From Perkinsus olseni (lineage: Eukaryota; Perkinsozoa; Perkinsida; Perkinsidae), in the NCBI GenBank assembly GCA_013115135.1, contig JABANP010000042.1:62001-126000 (forward strand): DNA of 64,000 bases, written 5' to 3'. The stretch's first letter is position 1. Every line of letters begins with the position of its first letter. Shown piece by piece: positions 44,150-56,000 of the stretch. The position numbers and the translations under genes are program-made. A model generated the notes under the pieces. That model was not told the DNA's origin. It searched no databases and saw only the letters and a list, made by a program, of their open reading frames with translations.

Positions 44150-44465
44150 GGCACCTCTGTCAGCATTCCGTCGACGGCTAGGGTTCCTTACCTCGCTGCG
44201 TGTGGAGTGTTCTGGAATACGTACATATCGTGGATGGACGCTCGGAGCAATGCTCGAAAGGAGCATCTCGCGGCACAGTGAGGGAGACTTTTGTAAACTA
44301 CAAACGGAACTTTTTTAACTACAGGAAGCGGCACATCGGCGATTGAGCTGTCCGATTGGGGCAGAGTGCTTGCTTACGATTCGATTGCTCGCAATAAGCT
44401 GGCGTTTTCGTGGTGAGAGAGAGATGTTGCATTCAATAATCCATACAGTATTCGTGTAGAAAAAT

Positions 44466-44537
44466 AGCAGCTCCTTGTTTCGATCAAGGGACCTTTGGGT
44501 TATGAGCCCAACACGCTATCCACTGCGCCAAGCTGCT
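44466..44537 (-). tRNA. tRNA-Met(CAU), copy 1
   Basis: A complete 72-nt cloverleaf reads on the minus strand: acceptor AGCAGCT paired with AGCTGCT, D-arm GCGC-AGTGGATA-GCGT, anticodon arm TTGGG-CTCATAA-CCCAA (anticodon CAU), variable AGGTC, and T-arm CCTTG-ATCGAAA-CAAGG. The strong T-arm and lack of an initiator-type acceptor suggest elongator Met. A run of five T follows the 3' end on the minus strand, a Pol III terminator. No intron. Confidence 0.93.
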
Positions 44538-44716
44538 GGTGGTTGACATGATGAGCGCACTAACGGCACTGCTCCTTCGCTCTTTCACGTAACCTTGTAG
44601 CCTTCTCTTCTTACACATCCGCAGGCCACCAACATTTCATAGCGGTTCATGCCGGATATTGTTGCATCCAGCCGACAAACCGCCTCCTCACTCACGTAGT
44701 TTTCCTAACTCCAACT

Positions 44717-45525
44717 ATGAAGCCGCTTGGACAACTGACGCTGCTCGCGGGAGTCCCCCTGATGGTACCATACGTCCTGGCTCGGCAGCCTCCCGTGGTC
44801 CTCGACACCCTTCCGGATTTTGACTGCACCTTGTCCGGGAATGAGCTATGGGACGACTTGCACATGAACATGAACGAGTAAACTCCACCGCCCGTCTTTC
44901 GTCGCGAATCCTAGCTGATGCGCGAACGAATACGATCTCATCGTTCTGCTTCTGGCATCCCTCACTCGATGATGTGACAGGTATATCGGTATGGTACAGT
45001 CCTACAGCAGTGCAGACAGAGCTCTAGTGAGTAGAGCTCTGCTGGCACCTTAATCAGTTCTCGGCGGCTCCCTTTTCGTCAGATTTTGGATGCTTTCCAA
45101 GCGACTCAATTGAATATACTATACCCTCGTAGTGCTCTTCACGGCAACCGGACCATCGAGGATATCTCGCCGGACACTTGCCCGTACCTGGGGTATCGCG
45201 AGCATAAATTGGTGTTGAGCTTCTTGGAAGCACTTTTAGATCTCGCAGCTCACGGCAGATCTGTGAGCATCACGTCAGTTTTGTACCACAGTTACGGTAG
45301 CCTTGTCTTGTATAGTACGGCCGCAGTACTCTCTGATCTGGCAGGCTTCCGGATGACCGCTAAAGTAGGATCTCTATAAACACAATGACTGTGCCGCTCA
45401 TTCCTTCAGTTCTGGTTCGGAAAACTCGGGGAGATGCTGCGCGGCATATACTGGCTGGGCTGGCTGCGGCTGATACCATTGATGAACTCCAGATGGTCGA
45501 AGCCTCTCCTCAGCATGACTGCAGC
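44717..45525 (+). CDS. Unidentified secreted protein, 5' exons
   Basis: ATG 44717 begins a clear signal peptide (MKPLGQLTLLAGVPLMVPYV) followed by VLDTLPDFDCTLSGNELW. A GTAAAC donor ends the exon. Further exons read YIGMVQSYSSADRAL, then a long one (45086-45360) with ILYPRSALHGNRTIEDISPD, CPYLGYREHKLVLSFLEALL and VLSDLAGFRMTAK. The next (45409-45525) has WFGKLGEMLRGIYWLGWLRL. No known domain recognised. Either a separate gene or the N-terminal half of the nucleotide-sugar transferase downstream. In the latter case the second tRNA-Met would lie inside its intron. Confidence 0.55.
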
Positions 45526-46047
45526 GTAATTTTCACAGGGTGATTGAGTGCCTCGACACTCGATTGACGGCTAAGATACAATCTACACGTCCGTGAGCAC
45601 CTAGATGATCCCTGCCCTCGATACCTGACCGACGAGCTTACGGGGGAAGTGGGTAAACTATGAGGTGCCGTGGATCGTAGGCGAATATCCGTGACTCTGA
45701 GCTTCCCTGATTGATTCAAGTGAGCGATGCCTCTGGCTGCAGGATATGCATTTTTGTGTGGAAAAATAGCAGCTCCTTGTTTCGATCAAGGGACCTTTGG
45801 GTTATGAGCCCAACACGCTATCCACTGCGCCAAGCTGCTTGGTTGCTTGATTGGCGCGCATCAGTTGGGCTTTCGTTCCAGGTTGTTGCTGACTGGCGTG
45901 CTTTCCACAACGTGACTAGGAGCCTGAAGGAGCTCGGACTCACTCAGTGGATCCTCCAGACTCAACGGTGCTGACCTGGCCCGACATCCCGTGTCTTTGA
46001 CGACGTCATGTGTGTGTGTCATTTGAAGTGCAATGCCCTCCACTCAG
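45526..46047. other. Intergenic or intron containing tRNA-Met copy 2
   Basis: Holds the second tRNA-Met gene (45768-45839). A short plus segment at 45890-45960 (RAFHNVTRSLKELGLTQWIL) could be an exon linking the secreted-protein exons to the transferase exons. Confidence 0.4.
45768..45839 (-). tRNA. tRNA-Met(CAU), copy 2
   Basis: Identical over all 72 nt to 44466-44537, with the same anticodon arm TTGGG-CTCATAA-CCCAA. The 3' flank is also conserved for about 14 bases including the T-run terminator, while the 5' flank is only partly similar. The two genes are 1.3 kb apart in the same orientation. Confidence 0.93.
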
Positions 46048-48447
46048 AACCGCCTTCATACCGAAAATCTTGATCAAGGCCGCGGCCAAGATGGACACCG
46101 AAGGTAGGTTTATCACCTCTCTTTCCCCAATCACATGCTCACATTACGACGCTGTCTCTGCTCATCTGTCTGGCCTGTAGCACTCACTACTTCCTTCTCC
46201 CGCGGAGGCTTCTCTGATTGCAGAGGCATGCCCTCTGGGATCTATGGCCGTCCTCGGAATGAAGCTCCTCCTGTCCGTACAGAAGGCCCACGACCAAACC
46301 ATCAACTCGGCAGACGGCTTCTTGGAGCTCATGTCTACAGTAGGAATGAGTGCCCTCCTTACCCCACCAGGGGCCTCGGCCAGTCCCGCTACCTCACCTT
46401 CTTTGAAACACCCGTCGGTTGTTGCCGCAGACACCAGCTCGTGTGCTGTGGAGTTCATCCTGGCCGTGGTGGACCATCCTATCGGTGATTCGAGATGTGA
46501 AGTATGCCTACTCTAAGATGCCGTGAGCCTGGGCGTGCGAGTTCTAGTAGGTCGACTTTGAGCTTCATGGCGTAGGTACGCCATGGATCTCCTCCCAGGC
46601 GAGCTCACATCTGTGCAGACGGAGTATGGCCTGGACGGCGAGAAGCTCTTCTGGCTTGGTCCCCTACAAGCATGCGGAGCTTATCAAGAGGTATTTGCAA
46701 CTCTCATAAACCTCATTCCTGATGCTTCGCTGATTGCTTCATCCTACGGGGACATCGGCCCTCTGTCGCAAATTGGTCACCGAGCTGGTCTCGAGGGATC
46801 CGCTAGACTCCACTCCTCGATTGCGATCCCCCGATCGACTGACTCAATAGCTCACGGCAACAGATACATCCCTTTGCATTCTGGTCAGCAGCGACGACAC
46901 AGCCCGGCATTTATCGGTGCGGTTCAGATGGTGATCGACTTTCTCGAGACTCACCCGTCCGAAAAGATCATGTACTTTAAATACCCCACCCTGGCGTTTC
47001 CAACGACTTTTCAGTTACGTCACGCTAGTTTGGGGGCGCCTAACACCGTACATACGAGCCTTTGCCACGAGAATGACGGCGCTTAGCCTTCCCTTGGTCA
47101 TCTTCTGCATCGACGAGCCAGCCCTGTTAGCTTGCGAGGAAGCCAGACTTTCCCAAGCTCATAGCTCGCCCCTCTACTGTTTACGAGGCCAGACTATAGG
47201 CTTCTTCAACAAGTTCACTTTGTTGTCCGTCCTCCTGCAGCTGGGCATACAGGTCGTCGTCATGGACTTCGATGTTATCTTCTTCAAATCACCAACAGTA
47301 GCAGCTCAGGGCTCCACTATTCCCTCAGTACGGCTCCTCAGGAACACCTACTTGAGCAAGCACACCGCGAGAACGCTGATATTCTAGTCTCCCGTACGGA
47401 CCTCGTGCAGCCTTGCCGCCCCTCACTGTCCATCAGGTACCTTCGGTGATGGCTGCATGAACATTGGGCTGTTCTACTCTAGACCGACACAGTCGAGCGT
47501 ATCTTTCTATCTGTATACCGCACTGATTGTGACTATCAGTAGACATCCGTTATAAAGGTACCTCATCAAGTGGCTTTGGCATCATCCATACGACCACGAC
47601 CAGTGGATCTTCCAAGTCCTGCTGGAGACTGGCAACTCTGCCAACGTCAACAGCCTGCGTACCATCCATTCACCGTATCATTCTACGAATAGGTCAGGTA
47701 CGAGCGACCGTCGGTGGCCGCATTGGGATGAGTTCGAAGCTTTAATGAACACCTCGACAACCCGGACTCGATACGGTGTGAGTGGCTACCAGCTGACGAT
47801 GACCTCGTTCTGAGTCAGAACGAGGTCATCGTCAGCAACATTCCTTGCCCCATGAAGAGGGCCTATTAACAGGCTGAACCGTCCCCACGGAAGGATACAT
47901 CGGTGCTAGTCTAACTCAGCAGTACTGTCGGTGTTGTACTTTAAACTCACACAGACCTGCAGAGTGAAGTACTCGAATGATGGTCTTTGAAAGTCGACAT
48001 AACGCGCTACCGAATACCTTGTGCTACCGTTGCGATCAGATACTCGACCCGGTGAATGCTTACATCACCAATCGTGTATACGAGGACGAGGGGTGGACCG
48101 GCGACTTGTCTGGTAAGCGCTAATCTCCACCGCTCCTCGGACGGGATGCTCAGATATCGTGGCCTTCCACTTCCTTGACGGCCAAGGCGCCGTCAATGAC
48201 GAGATCGCAACGCGGAGAGAGTGAACCTCTCGTTAAGGAGGTCTACATGTTATGCCCATGTAACAGGTACCTGGACTTGTGGTCTCTCTTCTATAACGGA
48301 ACAGAGCATCTACTCGGGGACCTCGGTGCCGGGCCTCTGTGGGATACCATACCCGGCCTACTGCAGGTGTTGGAGGACGCACGAAGGTGGGCCGAGGATA
48401 CTTATCCGCTGTCAGCTCTCCTCATGCAGGGACGAGCGGCCTTCTGA
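46048..48447 (+). CDS. Nucleotide-diphospho-sugar transferase (GT77-like, secretory)
   Basis: Multi-exon gene. Early exons read AFIPKILIKAAAKMDTE and MAVLGMKLLLSVQKAHDQTI. The catalytic region begins YVTLVWGRLTPYIRAFATRM, then PLVIFCIDEPALLACEEARL, TIGFFNKFTLLSVLLQLGIQ and VVMDFDVIFFKSPT. The DxD-type acidic motif (MDFDV) after a hydrophobic strand is the nucleotide-sugar/metal site of Nucleotid_trans (PF03407) enzymes. Following exons have GDGCMNIGLFYSRPTQ, WLWHHPYDHDQWIFQVLLET and NAYITNRVYEDEGW, and end with DARRWAEDTYPLSALLMQGR (stop at 48445-48447). A 45-nt perfect palindrome sits in or next to an exon (47792-47836). Likely a Golgi or ER glycosyltransferase; sugar donor unknown. Confidence 0.7.
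47792..47836. repeat. Perfect palindrome, 22-bp arms, 1-nt spacer
   Basis: Bases 47792-47813 are the exact reverse complement of 47815-47836, around a single G at 47814. The palindrome lies within the transferase gene. The right part reads as plausible coding (VLSQNEVIVSNIPCPMKRAY), so it may cover an exon or an exon-intron boundary. Confidence 0.93.
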
Positions 48448-48732
48448 TGATGTTACTTGTTTGACTTGGGACCCGGTACGTGAGCCATGAAATCCAACTT
48501 AACCGTGTTGTCGATCTGTTGTGTTAACTTTCAAGTGTAACGTGAGTAGGGGAACCCGATGCACAGTCAGACGAAAGCCCTGCTACTCCAGAATCGTTCA
48601 GCGGATATACTGGGAATCCGGCTGCAGGCCGCGGGGAGTGAGCAGAGGGTTGTCGCTGTCTCCAGTCTATCACACAGTTGTCCATGAGACTTGTCCTTTT
48701 CCACACTCATAACTCTACACAGCCACGTAATT

Positions 48733-50236
48733 TCAATAACTGTTCATCTCTCTGTCCGCATCTGATGCTGATTCGTTCACTACTACCGATGCATCCGATT
48801 CATCATTATCTGCTGGCATGATCAACGCCCTCGACGACTCATCTACGTCATGAGCACGCATGAAAGGCAAAGTAATGACGTCGTTATACAGCAGGGTACC
48901 GACTACACAAATTAAGAAGCCAGCGAGCTGAAGCCAGCTGTGAGCGGACCAGGGGGTACCTGCATCGGGATCGAGGACCTGAGTGACACAAGGCCTCTCC
49001 CACCGTATCTAGAGCTCCCGAAAATGTAGTAGAAGGAGAGCTGGGCAATCCACACGAGCATCGTACGAAGCGAGTCCAGCATGGTCCTGTGAACCTGAAG
49101 GGCCCGGGGTCCTCTCCGCAGGGGATGAAGAGCCGCCTTACGGAAGACAATCGTCTCGCCACTGTCATGCCGCACAAATTGAATACTGATATTGATAAAA
49201 AATAGGTGATCATCAGGGTCAGGATCGTCGCGGAGGTCTCCAGTTTATACAACGAGTCTCTGGCGTTCTCATAGGAGCCGTTGTCGTCGCCAGGGACCCA
49301 GGACATGGCTGCCAGCACTACCAACATCGAAGCGATGCCCCAGATGCCTTCCATACCGACAACAAGGGAGGATGGGCAGCGGCGAGACTTCAACAACCGC
49401 TCCTCGGTGATCATCTGAGTAGCTCCGCAGAGCTGGCCAAGGATGGTGAAACCAATCCCAACCAGAGAGGCCAGCCCGCCATGGCTGCTGCTGGAGGACT
49501 TCGTATCCAGTACTGAGCTGGTGCCCACCAGAGTAAGGCCAAGGACCGTGCAACATATGGCAAATATCTTAGAGCTGTGCATCGTTCGGCCTAGTAGGAG
49601 TACTGATAGTATAGCAGTGAAAACTACAATACTCCCCCGCATCATCTGCCACACCGAAGCCGATATAAAGTTCATCCCAATTCCGGAGAAGCCAGTGCCC
49701 AGCAGATCAAGAGCAGCAGGCGGAGCGAAGAAGTACGGCGGTGGTCGCGAAGGGCGCCGGTCACTGGCAGGATACTGCTGTCTCTGCTTGTAGAGTACTA
49801 CAAAAAGCAGCATCGACTCGCCCAGGAACATAGCTAGGTTCTGTGTCCAGGGCTTGTTGAAGGGCTCTTGACCCGATGGGCAGTCGGCTGAGAGGGAAGC
49901 ACAGTTTTCTGATTGATAATTATCGGGATAACTGATACCAAATACACAAGACGTTCTAGCATCTTAGCCTAGACTTTAAGATTGCTTGTCCGAAAGTCGG
50001 ATACAAAGTCCTCTGATCGGCTGCAACCAGAGCCCCCCTATCTTCCCTGCATACAGTGTGCTATGAACCGCTACTATCCTCCCAACCCATTGGACCCAGC
50101 CGTCCTGAGTACCTCTAGTGTGTCCGGTGATGCTTGGTGCACATGTCTCGAACATAGCCTTCTTGGAGAGAGTATTCATGCTGCCGGTCAGCAACATCAC
50201 AGCTGCAACTGCCCATGCCGGCACTCGAGGGACCAT
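48733..50236 (-). CDS. SLC35F6-like drug/metabolite transporter
   Basis: Four-exon gene from ATG 50236 to TGA at 48733-48735. Exon 1 is MVPRVPAWAVAAVMLLTGSM NTLSKK. Exon 2 (to 49907) carries PFNKPWTQNLAMFLGES, the DLLGTGFSGIGMNFISASVW helix, MMRGSIVVFTAILSVLLLGR, ILGQLCGATQMITEERLL and LCGMTVARRLSS. Exon 3 has VHRTMLDSLRTMLVWIAQLS (intron about 49089-49137), and exon 4 has GFLICVVGTLLYND plus an acidic tail. About ten helices and the signature TGSMNTLS, SASVWQMMRG and RTMLDSLRT match SLC35F6, a DMT-superfamily protein of lysosomal or mitochondrial membranes in animals. Substrate unknown. Confidence 0.85.
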
Positions 50237-51047
50237 ACCAAAAGGCCGTGGTTTGACCAATAATGCTGCCTAGGCCCTTCAGCGATAACAAAGTCCAATG
50301 CCAAAGGACTACAAGCGCTGAGTAGCGGAATCAATGAGGTGCTCAAGTAAGACGCTATCCAGCTACTACCATTCCGGGACAATGCAGTCCGAGGAGGAAG
50401 CGGTGAGAAAGCTCTATAGCTTCCACGGTTCGACATAAGATATGCTCATCAACCCACATGAACCAACGACCCCACCACCAAGTTGAGCTGTGTAGCTCTA
50501 TACCCCCTTACAGAACTGACAACACAGAACCGATTGTAACGCATCCAAGAAACTTGGGAATAATGAAATTCGCCACGTATTTTACAATAGTTGATGGGCC
50601 TCCCCTCTCTGTCCTACCCATCAACAACAAAGCTTCAACAACAACAACAACATCAACAACATCAGTACTATGCTACTTGAACACCACCGAGAAGCACCAG
50701 CAGCAGCAGTGGTGCGGTGATCACTGTTGCCGTGACCTGCTAGTACCGTCACCATCTTCTTACAATGGTAGTAATAGTCTTATATCAAGGAGGAGGAGGA
50801 AGGCAATAAAAGCAGCAGCAATGTTATTATTATTATCATCATCATTCCTGTCATCACCCTGATCTATGTTCGTTCTAACGACGTCACTAATACGAGAAAA
50901 AGCGTTAATATGTTTCATCACTGATATAACTTACATCAACATATTCATCAACAACAACATCAACAACAATACCGACAGTAGTGGTAAATTCGGCCCGCGC
51001 TGCTACAAGCAAGAATGCTGCTGAGGCCCACTAAGTTGCTGAGGAGA
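50237..51047. other. Intergenic / 3' UTR with triplet microsatellites
   Basis: Between the 5' end of the transporter and the 3' end of the second CCCH gene. Contains CAA runs (50635-50665), AGG and AGC triplets and an ATT/ATC run (50820-50850). Similar to the 3' flank of the first CCCH gene. No supported gene. Confidence 0.45.
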
Positions 51048-52565
51048 TCAGGCTGATGGCTGTTCAACCCTGCCCCCAACAGCATTGTTGCTTCCGGACA
51101 GCTGTTGAGTGTACGACCCAGCATCATTCGGAAGGGTTGACGACCCAGCACCAAACTGGGATGAAGCCTGCGAAGACGAGGGCTGCGGATTGAAACTAGG
51201 CAACCTTCTTCTTGCTTCTAAAATTGTAGCGATTTGGCTCAGTGTTCGCGACCTGGACTCGACATTATCGATAGACTCTAGAGGCTTCCACCCACTCAAT
51301 CCGCGCGGGCGGGCCTGACGCGACTCAGATGGCTCAGTGGTCGGAGGCACCAACAACGTGCCAGCGCAGGACTTCGTGTAATGCCCCTTCTCATTTGTCG
51401 ATGATGACGATGTCGATGTTGGCGCGGCTGCCTGCTGCTGTTGGTGCTGCTGCTGTGGCACGAACGCAGGAGCATCGGCATCAAGCCCAGGGGCGGGAAC
51501 CGTCGGGAAGGAATCGGTGATGCTGGGGAAGTTGTCCGGAGGATCATCGACAAGTGCAGCAATCATATCCTGACCACCAGTGTAGGACCGCAGTCTTAGC
51601 CTAACTTCATCACCAGCAGTAAAAGCGCTACTATCAGCACTGCCATTGAGCTGTTCCAATGCCTTAGCAATCTGGTCTAATAACTGAGCTTGCTCGAGGA
51701 AGTCACTTGCCGTCATAGTATTGCTCATAGCCTTCTGCGATGCTGGGAGACCAGTAGATGAATCAGGACCAGTTACCAGTAGATTGGGGTTCTCGTTGAG
51801 GGCGGCGGCAGTACTGCTCAAAGCAGCCAAGACAGCAGCATCAGTGGCGCCGGAATCAGCGACGTAGGGAGCCCTACTCGCAGCGGCCGCAGCAGCAGCA
51901 TTCATAAATTGAGCGTCCTTGGGTTCGACACCAGCAGCACCGGGGAACTGATTAGACTTGCTCTTACGAAGATCGGGAACATGCCTTATCTCGCTCCAAT
52001 CATGGGCGTAGTTGCAGTCAGAACCGTGCACACAGTACCCTTGCTGGAAGTACTTGCACATACGAGTCTTTCTAAAAACCTCACGCTCATGCGAACCAGC
52101 ATCACCAGTTCCACTAGGATGGGACTCAGTAGAGCCAGGCGACGTCGGTGCCGTATCTGACACTTGTCGACCTGCACCGCCGCCATGGCCGTAGCCTCCG
52201 GGACCTGAACAGTGGAAAATTGATGATCAAGCAGCAACCCCAGTGGAAGTCCCTTGCTTACGCATATCCGGCAGGTGCCTCAGCTCGCTAACATCGTGAG
52301 CATGGTCGCACTGGTCTCCATGAACACAGTAGCCTTGAAGGAAGTACTTGCACATACGGGTTTTGCGATAAAGCTCGCGATGAGGGACGCCGCCGCCAGG
52401 GTTACCAGCTGGACGCTGGCCCATTGACATGGCTCCAGCCATACCCTGCGGATTCATCCCCATACTATCTGAGGCGTCCATCTGGCCGAACGTGTCTTGA
52501 CCGACTAGCTGATTCGACTGCGGCTGCTGCTGCTGATTCTGCAATTGAGAAAGTGGCAATGACAT
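51048..52565 (-). CDS. CCCH zinc-finger RNA-binding protein, second copy
   Basis: Two exons: 52262-52565 (ATG 52565) and 51048-52204, joined by a GTAAGC...TTCAG intron of 57 nt that restores the frame (LPDM-R-PGGYGHGGG). Exon 1 is Gln/Met-rich and has finger 1, CKYFLQGYCVHGDQCDHAH. Exon 2 has finger 2, CKYFQQGYCVHGSDCNYAH. A third finger, present in the copy at 35883-37088, is missing here. Shared features with that copy include ASDFLEQAQLLDQIAKALEQ, GDEVRLRLRSYTGGQDMIAA, the DADAPAFVP motif, and the C-terminal RGLSGWKPLES and RTLSQIATILEARRRLPSF. Likely a cytoplasmic or nuclear mRNA-binding regulator. Confidence 0.87.
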
Positions 52566-53047
52566 TAACGATGGTGGATGAGACTCAAATCTTTGTCAAA
52601 ACCCTATTACGATAACGAGCTCGAATGCTCAGAGCCTGAAGCAGAACACTGAGGCGAGCGCAGGCCAGAGAAGGAGGGCACCTTGCTGGTCACAGGGGGA
52701 TCTACTTACGTTACATGGTGACGCTAGTCTACGTCACAAGCTCGTGACTTGTGCGAACCTCAGCAACCCCTCCCACCGTGAGGAACGGCCCTTGGTATAA
52801 CTATGAGATGCTAATCCGTCCCTGTATTCCATTATCAACTACCAAAAGTATCCCCGGTCTAGGGGGGCATCTGTTTGCGGGGCATCGGCTAGTGGTCGAG
52901 CTACGAGAGCAAAAAATACAGAAAAAATGCTTCGGCGAGGATCGAACCTGCGACCTTTCTCGAGACCGCATTTTACAACAGTTTTTGCTCCGACCCACTT
53001 CTCCATAACGAAACACACAAACTAAACGGGTCACTTCCTTATTGTCA
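52566..53047. other. Intergenic, contains a tRNA-like element
   Basis: No protein gene supported. The tRNA-like Pol III element at 52924-53000 is the only recognisable content. Confidence 0.4.
52924..53000 (-). ncRNA. tRNA-like Pol III element, degenerate
   Basis: On the minus strand the sequence GCAGGTTCGATCCTCGC gives a T-arm with a canonical 7-nt loop (TTCGATC) and a B-box-like core (GGTTCGATCC). TTTTTT follows a few bases later, as a Pol III terminator would. A T-stem mismatch, no matching 5' acceptor strand and a poor A-box argue against a normal tRNA. Possibly a tRNA-derived element, a decayed tRNA or another small Pol III RNA. Confidence 0.35.
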
Positions 53048-56000
53048 TCATGATGTCACGAGAGGTGAGGTTAGAAAAGCATCCGCAAGAGCTTCCTGCC
53101 GCCGTCTTCGGCACGACCCCTCCCACCACAAGCCACAGCTGGCTCGGGTAAGCGGCAATAGGTCTGGGAAATCACAAAAGCTCCTGTTCGCACAACTAGG
53201 AAGACACAAGCTGCGACCGAGAGCTCCACGATGCTTACAGAGCTCCCATGGGTTGTGGTCAGCCACGTTGCCCCCACCAATAAGTTTGGAGCTGGAGCCT
53301 CTGTAGATGTTATGATACCACCAGTCCCATTGCCGTAGCGAAAAGTGGATCTTCGTAGAGGCTCCGAACATGGGCACGGCCACGAGGTCGGATGGCAACA
53401 TCTCTGTGTGGATAACCGCGATAGTGAAGGGCCCAAGCTGGACAGCGACCCTTTCCCGAAAGGCAGTGGCGGGATTGGACTCCATGCCAAAGGTGAGATC
53501 CTCTATGAGCTCGCACGTCTTCAACAGCACTCCGGCAAACACTCCTGCAGCGACTACTGTAGAGCAGAGGCCGGTCTCTGACGGATCGCCCACGTATTCG
53601 CGTCCCAATCCAACCAACGTAACCTCCAAATCGTAGTCCCACGGTATCATACCGATATCGCCGCTACGATACAACGCTGAGAGGAGTGTCCCTTGCCGGG
53701 CAAGAGCCACTCTCGAGCCTTCCGGAGCCCCAGAGGTCCACCACTCGACAAGTCGTAGAAAGCTATCCTCAAGCCACAATCGGTTGCACAACGGTGTCAC
53801 GGATCGATAGTGTTCCATGTACTTGTAGTTTTCCGTGAGGACTGCATCGCTGTCGGCCGCCTCTACCGTACACGTCCTGCGTAGGTCATCCGCACGGATG
53901 CCTTCAATGAAAACACTGTGAACTCCTGGGAAGGGGACACCCTTGAGCTGCTGGGCCCAGTCCGGCTCATCGAAAAGAACCTGGTTGCACGTGCAAACAT
54001 CAACACCGACACGGGAAGCAACGGCGTCCAGAAGGAGAACTTTAGATGCCGCCGCCACAGGACTGAAGTTCTCGGCATCATCACCCAGCAGGGTGTCCTC
54101 GGAGTCGAGAATCTGCCCAAGGATGCGCAGCAAGGCCTCGGTTCGATACACTCGCGTAGTCGAGGTGGAGTCAGCTCTTTGACAGGCACGCCTGTCGGGC
54201 CGAGTATCCAGGACCTCCACCTTCCACCACGCATAGCGAACGCGCCGCGCCGGCCAGAGCAATGAGTTCTCGTAGCGGGTCAAGCCACCAGCCACGGCGC
54301 ATTCAGCTCCGGTGAGTCTGACGAGCATGTCCTTGGTCGCAGTGGAGGTTGCATTAGGCAGCAGCGCTATGAACCGAGTCCCAGCAGCCTGCGCTTCCTT
54401 CGTCAGGGCTAGCAAGTCCGGCAATGTTGAAGACCACTCGGCGACCTCGAGAGAGACCCCACGGAGAGTAGCCTCAGAGGAGTTCTGCGAGTATCCTACA
54501 GGAGGCCTCACCCACACCCGCACACCATCGCCAAAGAGCAATCGCGTGTGAGCCAATGGCAGCCTATAGAGGCCTGCGTACGAGCAGCTGGACCCGATGA
54601 ACTCGACCCCCGGCCACCGGCGGTCGCGGTCGACGCTGTATGTCTCCGTGGCACAAACCGTGACGTTGAGCCAGAGGCTCTTGTTCATGACCTGGGGGCA
54701 AGGTTCGATACCGTAGCGATGGAGGGGTACCGACAGGAATGCCGAGGCGCATTGGACGACGATATCTCTATCTGCCAACCACGAACTTATCCAGGCTCGG
54801 AACTCATGAGTCTCACACGGACCGAACGACCCACGGTGCTCGCCGGCGCACGCTGTGATTGCTCGCGGAGGTAGCGATGCCTCAAGGAAAAGGACAGTAA
54901 CACCGACAGTGGCTGACAGCCACTCAGGCAACTGGTCAAGCCGTGATAAGTAAGGGGACTCGCGAACTGGGTGATAGTGATGACAGGTGTAAATCCCGAA
55001 ATCGCCCCTAGCGAAGGCAATGAGGTCTTGACAGAGTGCGAATTCGGGCAACGTCGCTGAGCCTCCACAGATTCTCAAGATTCTGCGCAAGGCTTGAGCT
55101 TCGTATACACGGCTTTGGCTCGTGGTACCGCACTTAACGCAACTATGGTCTGCGGTGTACGACTCGTAACCCGTCGCGTACGGCGTTACTGTGACCAACT
55201 GGTGAAAGACGTCTTCTCGGTGAAACTTGAGACAAGGCCATGACCACCTTCCGTTCGGGTCGACAACTGGGAGCCCAGCGACGGAGAGATTGTTCTTGAT
55301 CATCGATGCAACCATCAGAGGAAGCGACGCCTCGTTTTCATAGTGCCAGTGCTTCGGCGAGAGGAGAGCTACGTACCCTGTGTCGGGTATGATCTGTGGA
55401 AGGAGTGGTATACAATCGGAACGTGAAATATACGAAAGGTTGTAGTGCAGGCTAGGCGTGACAACAGGTACTTCATTGCACTCGACAACCACTATAGGCG
55501 TCTCATCATTCTGATCTGCGGTGGCCCGTGGTGTCGAAAGAACTGCCTCGGAGGCCATGGACAGAAGGGGCAGCAATGGCCACGAGGTAGTCAGGATGAA
55601 CCCAGGGGATCTGAGCTGACTCCACCAATAATCCACTTCTTCGCTCGTGATTGCACCGTGCAGGAACAGGATCAGCGCCGCAGAAATCTTGCTCAACTCA
55701 CAGCCGGTCTCCGCGGTACTCAACATAGACCTGCTTTCATCTACGCCGGGTACAGCACCGCGGTTCAAAAAGAAGGTGATCCGGCGCTTGAACTCTTGCT
55801 CAAGCGAGGTCTCATCGGCATCACAGGAGCCTGTGCGAGGATGCAACTGCCAGGTGTCTTGCCAGACATAACACTTGAGCTTTCTCCAGTGCCCGAGAGC
55901 CCTCTCTATCCACAGCCGGCTAAACACAGGGTCGCCAATCAGAATCGTCAACGGGAGCTGTCGCAGGAAGTCGAAGGCGACCACCATCGGAGCTGAGGGA

